A stretch of DNA of 64,000 bases from Nomia melanderi. Its lineage: Eukaryota > Arthropoda > Insecta > Hymenoptera > Halictidae. The notes below the pieces were generated by a model, which did not search any database, had not been told where the DNA came from, and saw nothing but the letters and a program-made list of their open reading frames with translations. Each line of letters starts with the position of its first letter. Within the stretch, counting starts at the first letter, position 1. This document shows positions 25,101 through 37,100 of this stretch, in pieces. Made by a program: the position numbers and the translations under genes. The stretch lies in NCBI RefSeq assembly GCF_051020985.1, contig NC_135002.1, forward strand, positions 3,782,001 through 3,846,000. The letters run 5' to 3'.

Positions 25101-28100
25101 ATATCTCCATTAACAAAGTGTCAATACTGTTAACGTTAATCAAGACTACATCCATAAATGCAATTCCCCATACAACCCGATACCCAATAAAATCCCCGAA
25201 TTTCTCCTATCCAAGAAGCTAAAGTTTCGATATAATTAAGTTCACTGTGAAAAACGGTGTCATCAAATTCGAGTGACCAAGTCGATCAACCGTTTCGCAG
25301 ACGAATCTACTAATCCCCAATTTCTTCTAATTCCGTGCGATATCGAGCATTCCCAGCTCTAGATCGAAGGAGCTCGTTTCACGACCATAGCGAGGATTTA
25401 TCGTCCGAAGCGGCGATATAAAGGTTGAGCCGCAATTAAAAATAACCCGTCGGTGAGCGTATGTTTGTCAACGGCTATTTATAGGCGCGGTACGTTTTCG
25501 CCGGCGAGAGGATCCCCTGCCCGTTGTTTAACGGAGACAGGGGCCGGTTTAACGATCGCGAAAAATTCGAGCCTCCGGCCGATCGAGCCGCGATTCTCGC
25601 GATCGATCCGCACGCCCCGCGCGCCCCGGGCCGATCCGCCGCGCGATGAACACGAACACGCGTTCCGGGCTCTCGTGTATTTCGGGTTTGGTGCGTTGCG
25701 TAATGAGATTTGCGTAAGGTGCCGCGATATAAAACACCGTGCGACAGCGAAGGTGAGATGGCCGGCAAGGAGCGCGCGCGTTTCCCGAAAAACGAAGCGG
25801 TCCCGGAAAATCCCAGGCGGTCGCGGCGCTCGGGGAAACGATCGGTTTCAACTCATTTCCTGAAATAAACCCGCCGTCGAACTTGAATCCGCGGCACCGA
25901 CGGAAACGTTGACACATTTATCGCGACCGTTCGTCCCGAGTTTCCAACGGAAACGAATTTTATATCGGCGGCGGGATTTATCCGGCAGATCCGAATCCGC
26001 TGGATCGATGGAACTGATATTTTTGGGATCGGAGGCTCGGGATCGGTACGATCGTGTCGCGCTCCGAGCGGTTTCTGGGACGAGGATTCGTAGAATCGGA
26101 GACGTTTTCATTGTTTTGGATTTCGTTCGGATAGCTTTATTATTAGATTCGTACTCGTGAAATTGGAGTATGCAGGTTTCGGATTCGGCGAAGTATCGGA
26201 GAATTGTGTTTAGGATGGAGGATAGAGGAGGATCTTGTTTTATAGGGGATTCTTTGGTGGAATGTAGAAGCGGAGGATAGGGGACGATTGCAAAGGTGTC
26301 TGGATGTCGTTAGCGGGAGGATGATAAGAGACCTCTGTTTAAAATCTCTGTTACTTTGACATACCAAATGGTTTCCGATCAAACGCAGTTAATTTAATGT
26401 GTTCCTTATAATTTCATGTTGCAGAGGTTCTAAACGGCATCTGCAACGCGAGCAAGGAGGAAGAAAGGCGGCGAAAAGGTAAAGCTCTTCAATTCTTCGT
26501 TAAAGAACCGGCGAAAGTACAGTCTGAACCGTCAGTTTCATCGATTTCTTATCGTTGCAACAATTGAATCTTGCCAGTTTAATCGGATCCGTTGTGTAAA
26601 AGACAGACTAAGCATAAAAAAAAATTAATAAGAAGTAAATAAATAAGTAAAATAGAAAAACGTGAAAAAGAAGCTTGAAACTAATCTCACGGACGATTAA
26701 AGATGGCGGACTGGGTTCTGTTCCCAGGTGCGGGCTACCACGAACTATATAACGGTGTTGTCTGCAATGACACGATCCTTGCGACAGGTGTCTTCAGCTC
26801 CAAGGAGCTCTGGATGCTTTCAAAAGGTACGACGAAATCTCTCTCTCACATTTCCCACTAATTTCGAAGCGGCTTGAAGATTCGCGTTCTTGCATGAAAG
26901 ACGTCTAGGATATCGAAAGTCTCCAGCCTCTCTCTCTCTGTTTCGTTGGAAAAGAAAAAAACAAAACAAAAAAGAAAGAAAAAGAAAAGATGGAAAAGAA
27001 AAGAGCAAATTGGAAAGAGAAAAAGAAAACGAGAAAAAAGAAAAAGACAAAAGTGATCGTAGAGACGAAAAGAGAAAGAAGCGAAGAAACGAAGAAAGAA
27101 CAAAGATTCGTTCGATTGGAATTGCGGTTTCACGGATGCTTTCGAAAGGTAATCAATAAATCGATATCTGGAGAACCTTTTGAAAGCATCCTTTTCCTTC
27201 CCTCGGACGATCGAATGATCGCCGGATATAAACTCGAGTTGAATCGCGGGGAATGAATTTTTCTTGATTATCGGGCGAGGGGAGCGTGTTCCCTTTTTTG
27301 ATAGGCCGGTTTTATCGTCGGGGGGCTATACCGTCGACGGTGAACGAACAGCGTATTTTTAGAGCCGGAATGCGATTCGCGGCTGCCACTTGACAGTTAT
27401 CCTTTCGACGTGCCCGAGACCACTTCACCTCCTCTTTTCATATCAAGGACCCGATGAATGACTGGCACGCTTCCGTTTTCTGCGGATCTTCGCCACCTTC
27501 TTTTCCTTTTTTTCGCCAGTCGCGTCTCGCGGAATTCGCGATTCGTCTGAGACTCGTTTCTCCAGGTGTTGCTCTGTACCTACTCGATGTGAATTCCACA
27601 CAGTATTAGGTCTTCTCGCTGTTATAATACCAATTCTAGCAACTCTGCTGACTTTGTCAATTCAGGTACTTAGGGTAATTTCGATTCTGGTACTTCGAGT
27701 AATCGAGACAGAAGTTTTCACTTCGAACACATTTCCAAACAAGTGCCAACGCTTCGGCAACTCTGAATCCGCTCTCAAAGCGAGTCAGGTACTTCAGGTA
27801 CTTCGGGTAACTCTTCCAGCAACTTCCCCGTTTGAATACTTTCAGGGACAAATATCAATATCTCGGGTACTTACGGCTATCCCGAATCAACTCTAACAAC
27901 TCAGGTACTTCGGGTACTTCAAACTTCTCGATTAATAGCCCATGTAATTCACAGATTCTACTATTCCATGACTCTATCAGCCTCGACATGTCAGGTAGCC
28001 CTCACTTCTCATGTATCAGGTACCTCCGCGAATCCTACCATGTCAAATATTTTCCCCACATCCGAGACTATCTCTATCCAATCCCCAAATGAATCTTCTC

Positions 28101-31100
28101 GATTAATAGCCCATGTAATTCAACGGATTATACTATTCCGTGACTATCAGCCTCGACATTTCAGGTACCTCAGCGAATCCTACCACCTGAAATTCCTTCC
28201 CCACATCCGAGACTATCTCTATCTAACCCCCAAATGAATCTTCTCGATTAATAGCCCATGTAATTCACAGATTCTACTATTCCATGACTATCAGCCTCGA
28301 CATTTCAGGTACTTCTCATCATATATCAGGTACCTTCGCGAATCCTACCATCTCAAACACCCACATCCGAGACTATCTCTATCCAACCCCCAAATGAATT
28401 CCGAATCTCCCCGCATCAGGTACCTCGAGCGATTCCACGCGAAAAACACTTCTTCCAGCCGAGATCTCCCAAGTACCATTCGGGCACCATTCGCTCCTCG
28501 ATCAGGCACCAAGATCCCTTGCCTCCGATGTGTCAGCGTCGTTCCGGCTGCGCCGATGCATTTACTATTTCGCGTAATTCCACTAGGAAGAAATATCGTT
28601 TCCCAATAAGCACCGGCGGGTCGGGGCGGAGGGTCGGCGGCGGAGGATCGGGCTGGTATCCATGCTAGAGATCAGGTTTTAAGCCGATCCCCGTCGAAAC
28701 GAGCATCGTGGCACGCGTGTGCACCGCCACTAAATGGAATAATAGGGCAGGGGAGCGCGTATCGAGGAGCGGCGCGAGCCTCGTCGTATGCATCTGCACT
28801 CTCCGCCGTCCCCGCCCCCCAATCTGCTCCTCCTCCTTTTGCCATCCTACCCGTTCCCCCTGTAATCCCCTCCGCGTCACCGTGGCAGGAGATTAGTATG
28901 CAACCCGGTGTATTAATAGACGGGGAACAATGCTCACGGCCTCAGAGACTGCTGAGAGAGCCTCGCAGCCTCTCTTTCCCTCGAGTCTCTTCCCGCCCTC
29001 CTCATCCTCCGCCTCGCGTCCGCGCACACCCTCCTCTACCGTCTCTCGCTCGCTCGCTCGCTCGCCTCATCCTCTAACACGGCTGCATCCTCCCCGTGGC
29101 TTCTGTCGATCCTTCCATCCCGATGATTCTTCGTTTCTTAATTTTCTTTTGTTTTTTCGGTGGCACGCCGGATTTCCGTTTGTTCTTCGCGACCGCGGTT
29201 GCTGGATCTAGGTGAACGTCTCGTCCCTTCGTCTTTTTGTTTCATTACTGACGCCTCGGGAGTTTGTTTCGCTCGCGAGGGTTGATGGCTCCAGCTGAAA
29301 AATTTGGAATCTTTATTTTCTCTCGTGATAGGGGTTGCTAGACTTAGGAGAGTGTTTCGATCGTTAATTCTTTCTTTGTGACATTTTTGCGAGGAATTTT
29401 CTGTCTTCCATGGTGGGGTTGTCAGTTCTAAGTGGACGTGTTTCCATTGTTTTATTTTATTCTCGTTTGTGCGTACAGAATGTTGCTCGGCTTGGCGTTA
29501 GATGTGGGTAGCTCTATGAGAGTCTGTTACAATTTCGCGGGAAGGGACAGATTGTTTCCGGATCGAGGGTAGATCGTTCGGGGATGGTCGTTAACAGTTG
29601 ACTCGGCGACCCCGCGCAGACAGACCGCGATATTCCGTGCAAAGTGGTCAAGCGGATAACGACCGCGAGCTTGATGGTCGTGTACCACTCGTCGGAATGA
29701 GGCTAGGTCCCCCATAAACTCTTGGGCCCGAGTGTCGTCTGTTTTATGGGCACAAGATGATCCTCGGTTAAGTGAATTACCCTGGAGCGCGTCTACCGCT
29801 GGGACATTATTTGTTTAGGCGTGCCCGTAACTTCCGTTGGAGTTGGCGGTTAAGTGCGCGGGAAAGGAATTGGTCGTTCCTCCAGCTTCATTATAATGCT
29901 GTAACCATGCACTATTCGATTAGGTTTCGCCGAACTTCAAATGAAGTTTTGGGGGATGGAAGTTCTGTCGAAACTTCTGTTCTCGTTTGTATTCAGTTCG
30001 ACGCAGTAGTGTCCACATTTCGAGTTAAGTTTCGTTTATGTTTGAACTGATTGTTAGACAATAGAAAGTTTACTGTTGAAGTTTCAATACAATAGTATCC
30101 ATGTATCTACTTTTCAGTTACCTTAAATCTAACTTTAAGTCGGTCTACACGAAACAGAGATTTCACCATTGAAACTATGGATCTCCTTCTCATTCTTTCG
30201 ATGCAATATTAACTATACTTCAATTTTTATATTACCACCGATCGAAGTTCCAATTCATCTCAAACAACAAAAATTTTTGCAACCAAACCTTTTCGTTTCT
30301 CCTCCAATTCGTCTCCAAGCAACAAAGTTTTTGCGCAACTAAACCCTTCATTTCTCTACCAATTCCTCTCCATGCAACAAAGTTGTTGCAACTAAATTCC
30401 TTCGTTTCTCCTCCAATTCCTCTCCAAGCAACAATGATTTTGCAACTAAACCCCTCTACCCACCGTTTCCAATTCAATAGCACCGGTACATTCAGTTCCT
30501 AACGTCCCTTTCATTCCGAACAATTCACCAGTGAAATTCCCTAGGAGTCACCAGGAGCCGCATCCCCAATCCCATTTTCAAACAATTTCGCTGCGCGTCC
30601 CAGTCTCACGATCGGTACGACTCTTTTCCATCACGGCTCTCCTCGAGCTATGGAAGCGCCTCATAGAGGGTTAACCATCCGCCACCAGTGTTCATCCCTC
30701 CCGGTCCGGAGCCCACCCCCAATTTTCCCGGAGATTTTTCCAAAGTTCCTCGTTGCCGGTCGAGTGTCCCTCAACGGTGACAAAAAAATCCCTGAATCAC
30801 GGTCCCGGCGCCGTGCGCGATTTTCGACGAATTTTTTTTTCCCTTCCCACTCGTTCCCCCTGCTTTCTTCCTCCCCCCTTTTTTTTTGTCAACAATGCGA
30901 CCACACGTACGGAACACACACACACTCATACACACGTGCCCGCGCGCGCGCACGCGGCGAGCCGGGGGGAAACGGGGAGGCTGAGGCCCGCAGGGTGGCG
31001 GTATTTTCCGGCGGGTTTTTTTTTCCTCCCTCGGCCGATGTTCGGAGCCACGTAGGCCGGATAAAAAGGGGTGCAATTTCCGCGGGGACTGGATGATGTG

Positions 31101-34100
31101 AAATAGAGAAGAATATCCTGTCGGTGGCGTGACGTGCAAGACGGGCCATAATAGAAACACGCCGGTGCAACCAGCCCGAGGGGGCTCGCGGGTTTTCCGT
31201 TATGGAATTCGACGGGGGTTGGGGACGGGTAAATACTGGGGAAATTGGAACTGGCTCGGGGACATTACGAATGAAATTTGCGACGCGTTTAACCCGTTGA
31301 CCGTCGAATTTTCTCGTCAACTGCGTTCCTCGCGGACTTCGAATCGAGTGCCAGACTTGTTATCGTTCGATTATGAACATGAAATTGTTGCTGTTCAGTT
31401 CCCGGTGATGAAAGGTTCTTGTTTTATCGAAAGATTGAAGGGAACTTCGGTGTTTAATCCTTTGCACTCGAGAAGTGACTCAATCACCACCTGATTTCAT
31501 ACAGTACGATTATAAGATTTGATATTTAATATTACAGCTTGTGTCACGCATCTATTTGAGAAATATTTAAATAAAATAGCTTTGTTCCTCAATGTACGTA
31601 TGATTTCGAGTTTCATAAGATATTGTTTTCAGCTCGTCAGAAAATGTTAAAATATTTCTAATGAAAAACTTTTTTATATTAGAATTCTTCGAAGTCTATG
31701 AACACGTTGAATGCCGCACGATTTTATACAGTAGAATACACAAAATGAAAAAAAAATATGATATTAAGCCCTTAACGCACAGTTTTTTTGAAAAAAATCA
31801 ATTTTGATATACTGCGCTTTTGTTCCATGGAAAAAGGCTATATTTTATTCTTGAGTAAATAAGTGTTATAGCTTACAATCCCATGTAAATGATAAATTTT
31901 TTTCTTTGCTTTCACATTATTATTTTCACAGTTTGGCCTGTTTAGCGTGCTCGAATTAACTCGAGCGTACAAGTTAAGGGGTTAAATCATTTAATTGAAT
32001 TGCGTTATTATTATTACATATTCATCCAGCTGAAAATCACCGCATCGAGTAGCATTGTCCATAATGTAGAAATATCTTCAAATAATCGTCATTTAATTGA
32101 GTGAACTATAGTTATTTAATTTGGTCGGCGGTCACCGGTGACCCCCACGGCATTCAACGTGTCAAACACCGCCGCGAAGGTTCTAAAAACGGTATCTCCA
32201 ATTTTCCACCGACTCTATTTCTATCTTCCGGGAACAAAAAACGCGATCAAATCTATTTCCCATCTTCCCGCTGCATCGCACTAATACGCACGGCCGCGCG
32301 AAACGCGAAGTCTAGTCGATGCGCGCAAAAACGGAAAAAAGGAGCGCGGCAGAAAGAGAGATAGAACAAAAAGTACAAATTGATCGACCATTTCAAAACA
32401 TCACCCTCGTCGAAAGGAATTGCGATTCGGGAATCGTATCAAAGCCATTTTCTGGGGATGGGGCCGGGCTCGGTGAAGCGGAAGGGAAAAAGCGGAGGAC
32501 GGAGCGGGGCGCGGGCGGAGGGTTGAAAAACGTGGAAAAAGGAGCGCGGAATGGCCGAGGGCGCACCTGTACCAACGATGGATCCGCGTCAGCATCCGGA
32601 CCGGTTAGAAATTCGTCGAGCCGAATAAATATCCGTGCTCCGAGGCCTCCGCTCTCGAACTAATTCTGTAATTGGGGCCTCCATTAGGGGCGGCGGGCCT
32701 CGTATCGAGGACAAAACCGCCTCTCCCCAATTCAATCCTTCGACAATGCTGGTCCTCTAGTCTTGTTTGTCTTTTTCTGCTTCCTTTTTTCCTTATCGAT
32801 TATCCTGGAACGGACAGCCCTTTCAGACGATAATTCCTCCTTTTCAGATGTATCGGGGTTAGGAATTCGTTCGCGTCTTTCTCCGAGGGACTCCGGAGTC
32901 TTCGCAGATTTCGAACGGGAACCTCGTTTCCTTCCGTCCTCGCGACTCGTCGATTCGGAAATCAGTTCGAGTATTGTTCCTATGGTTAGCTGATGGAAAC
33001 GTTTTGAGCTTCTGTGCTTCCTTCTGCTTCGATTAATTGGTACTCAGGGATTTAGTTGAGATTTAGGACCTTGAGTTTTCGTAATGGAAGTTCTATTAGG
33101 AATATTATTCTCATGATAGGAAAATAATATTCTTCACAGTTTGCTCTTTAACTCTAGAAGAAAACATTTTTAACCCCTCGGCGTACTATTTACTTTCGTT
33201 ACTAAGCTCGTGTAATACTTTACTATCGACGATTTGTAAGAAATACAAAATTTTCCATTCTACTTCAGCTGGAAATTTCATCTGAAGATAATACATTGAT
33301 AACAGCAAAAAATAGTTTGCTTTGATCCGTGGATAATGAACAACATTGATCCTTGTTAAATTAGTTTAGAAATCTTCATCACGAGTCTCACTCGTCATTG
33401 TACGGCAAGGGGTTAAAGACGAACTCCGGTTGGAACTATCAGAATTATTTAGCTAATTATTTTTCTGAATCCTCGCCTATTCACCAATTCCTTGGTAATG
33501 TCCTTGAGGACGAACTCTGGTTGGAACTATTAGAATTAAAAAAAAACAAGGGGTTAATAATTCATCCAAAAGACACCAGAAAATTTCCCTCGATGAACCC
33601 CTACTTCATCCTCCCGTCTCACCGACCCGAAAACTACATCAGAACTCAATTCCCACCGCTTACATTCCTTACTCACCCCTCCGGCAGAACCCCCAAAAAT
33701 TCGGAAAATCCCAAAAAACGCTCGCCGTCCCATTACATTTCTACACTTCCGTTGCTCTCGCGAACCCTTTGTCTCTGGAGCGCGATCATCCCGCTCTCCC
33801 GCCCCGCGCGAGAATTTAAATTACCCGTCACGGGCACGGAATAGTTTCCTCCTCATACCGGGTGCGCCACCGTTCCGTACGTAAAATTACTAGACCGGCC
33901 CGCGAGAAATACAATCGTCGTTGCCCCCGGCGTGAATTACAACCAAAGAAGTCGGCAAGATATTCCCTGTGCCGGCGCGGCGCGGCTCGGCTCCCTGGGG
34001 GTGGGCCGGGGGTGGACAGCGGGCGTCGCGTCGCGAGGAGGGTCCCGCCGATCCGCAGTGTCTCTGGCAGGGGGCGGCGGCGCGGCCGGGGGCGTAGGTT

Positions 34101-37100
34101 TACGAGCGAGTTGCTTACACAGGATGCAAATTCTACGGCACTAGCTCAACCTAATTGGTCGTTGACCGTCGTGCACGGTGGATCCCTATATTTACGCGTC
34201 GCCAACTGCGACAAACTGGAATCCTATTATTTTACGGGACCGCTGATTCAGCGGAACGTGTAACTGGAGCGTATTCTAATGGCCGGCCGGCGATTAATTA
34301 ACCGATCCCTCAACCACGTCCGAGGTGTTACCGGCTACGGGCCGGCGTTCCCGTGACCGTTACGAGGCTGGAGGACACTTTCGATTTCTTGGGGTGCCGT
34401 CCGGATTCCGGGGTTCTTAGGGTTGTTAACGTCGGCCTCTTGGACCGTTCGGGTGGATTTGGGAATATTCCTCGCTGGGAAACGGCGTGTTCGTGTTGAT
34501 CTCTTCAAGGATGGGGATTTTTGGGTTTGGATGTTTAAGTTCAGTTGGAATGGGGGATGAAGGAGTTTGAGGAATGTTTTGGGGATGTTCGGAGATTGTC
34601 TTTGAAGAGATTAATGCTGGATTGATAGATATTGCATGCTGGATTTAGTTAAGGTATTCTAAGACTGACGTTTCAGTGTTCGATGCATCGGTGCAATGGT
34701 TTAAGAATGGTTAATCTCAGATACTCTTGAGATATTAAAAATTAATAATCTTGATTACCATAATTTCCAGTTAGAATTCTATTAGTCTTCTATGATTCAG
34801 TTCCGAACAATATGGCAATAGAATATCAAACTATTGTTCTTATTCCAAAGCCACTGGCATCGATGCATTGAATGATCACTCACGATTCTCCCTTTCCCTT
34901 CAATCGAGAATCGGCAGAATCCGAATTTCGATAAGAAGGGTAAACGGAGAACAGTGTATCCTCGTGAAACGCGCGGAAGTGGAACTTCCACGCGAAATCG
35001 AGGCTGCAAGAGTACATAGACTGAAAGACGACGACCGCTACTGTTGCAACGACGACGACGACGACGACTACGACGACGACGACGAAGAGGACGACGAGGA
35101 GGAACGGATGACGTACGAACGCGCGAGGATCCGTAACCGCTAATGTGTGTCTGGTTTCAGCGTCCATACTGCATGACCTCAGCGACATGCAGCCTCAAAT
35201 AAACGCGATCAAAATAGAGCACCCGCCGTACTACTGCAGCAGCTACACCCCTCCGTCCGCAGCCACGGCCGCGGATCATGCTCAGCCAGCGGCTAGCTTC
35301 AGTGAGTTTCAAAACCTCTACGTTCGCCCTTATTTTTAGTGGACGCACGCTCTGTCACCCGGTTCCGCGGCGGCGAGTCGCTCCGCAGCTGCATCCGAGA
35401 TGCGCCGCGACCGGACCAGACGCGGCGCGGCCGATCTGCATGCGATGCAACCGCGACGATCGGTTCACTCGACGGTTAATCGAGTTTATGTGTCGTCTAG
35501 GCAATTGGAATTTCGGTGCTTGGGATTGAAATGTTTTGACAGCTTTTGGAAGCTGTTTGATTTGATCGGTTGGGATTTTTAGCGAGATTCGAAGCTCGAG
35601 ATTTGAAGCGTTCAGATTCGACACGTTGAAATTCAAAGCGTAAGCAATGAGATTCGATGGGTTAACGTTCGAAGCGCTGAAATTTGACAGGTTGAGATTC
35701 TAAAGGTAGAGATTCGACGCGTTGAAATTCAAGGCGCAGAGATTCGACATGTTGAAATTCCAAGCTCAGAGATTCGGCGCGTTGAGATTCGATGCATCCG
35801 AGTTTAAGATGTTGACATTGTAAGCAATGAGATTCGATGGGTTAAGGTTCCAAGCGCTGAAATTTGACACGTTGAGATTCTAAAGGTAGAGATTCGACGC
35901 GTTGAAATTCAAAGCGCAGAGATTCGGCGCGTTGAGATACTGAACGCTGAGAATCGACACGTTGAGATTCGATGCATTCGAGTTTAAGATGTTGACATTG
36001 TAAGCAATGAGATTCGATGGGTTAAGGTTCCAAGCTTTGAAATTTGACACGTTGAGTTTCCAAAGGTAGAGATTCGACGCGTTGAAATTCAAAGCGCAGA
36101 GACTCGACGCGTTCAGATTTGATGCATTCGAGTTTAAGATGTTGACATTGTAAGTAATGTAATTTGTTGCGATGGGATTCGATGGGTTAAGGTTCCAAGC
36201 TTTGAAATTTGACACTTTGAGATTCTAAAGGTAGAGAATCCACACGTTGAAATTCAAAGCGCAGAGACTCGACGCGTTCAGATTCCAAGCGAGAATCGAC
36301 ACGTTGAGATTTGGCATCGGAATTTAACGCGTTGAAATTCTAAGCGTGGGAGATTTGACATGTCGAGGTTCCAAGCGTTGAAGTTTCGCGCGTTGAGATT
36401 CTAGAGGTGGAGCCCCGACGCGTTGAAGATCCAAGCGCCAAGATTCAACGCGTCGAGATTCTAAGCATTGAAATTCGACGCGTTGCGATTCAAAGCGGTG
36501 AAATCCGCCGCGTCAAATTCTAAGCGGCGAGAGTCAACACATTGCGATATCAAGCTCAAAGGAGCATCAACACGACGTCATTCAAAGCGCCGGAGAGATA
36601 CAGTGCGCGGCGGATCGCGGAAAATCGGCGCGTTGTGTGTTCGAAGCGGCGGGGAATCAACAAATCGTTAATGCGAACGCGCCGAGGAGCGTCTCGGCGT
36701 TTTGCGATCGGAAGGATTCTAAATCCGCCGGCTCGTAACTCGAAACGTTCCGAATCGTTGCGTTTTGATTCGCGTCGGCCCGTATCGAACACACACGTCA
36801 CGCGGAAAGCGATGCATCGGGACGGCCGACGCGCTCGCTCGCCGCCCCCGTCTCGCTCCACCCCGCGCCGCGGAGACCTTGTTTACCGGTCGCCGTTTGC
36901 GAAACCATGATTTTACAGTATTTTTATCCTTTTTCCCCGTCGCGGTCACTAAAATTAAACCATCCGAGGACACTTATCGCTATGCGGAATCGCGCTCTGC
37001 GGCAGCGTGCGTCCATTCAGCCGCCATAGTGGCCGGGATTACACAATACTGTTAAGCTCGTACACACCGGAATAGGAAATCGACGTGCATGCATGGAAGA

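Larger units (their letters stand above)
14109..26424 (+). other. NfI: Intron 2 of NfI (12.3 kb)
   Basis: The GT-AG intron has donor gtaagc and acceptor ttcatgttgcag. It contains TTAA elements at 14206, 15344, 15700, 17725, 17960, 20767 and 21100, and tandem duplications at 18852, 20046 and 23577. Stretches 15850-17720, 18202-18850, 19255-20045, 21250-23576 and 24031-26424 hold no gene I can support. CpG-rich blocks lie at about 15950-16400, 18420-18840, 21340-21780 and 25480-26060; the long frames in them are GC-driven and look random. Confidence 0.85.
26827..35160 (+). other. NfI: Intron 4 of NfI (8.3 kb)
   Basis: This GT-AG intron has donor gtacga and acceptor ctggtttcag. It holds a purine-rich A/G tract at about 26945-27110, tandem repeats at 27655-28420 and 30265-30465, alternating AC/CG at 30910-30955, TTAA elements at 31454, 31699 and 33170, and a GAC repeat at 35045-35110. 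Stretches 28430-30260, 32170-33169 and 33417-35040 have no supportable gene. A CpG-rich block lies at about 33850-34140. Confidence 0.85.

Noticed and set aside
35880..36215. Possible pentapeptide-repeat protein on the minus strand
   Set aside because: The periodicity is that of the 30-bp DNA unit, the motif does not fit A(D/N)LXX consistently, and the array degenerates without a gene-like boundary.
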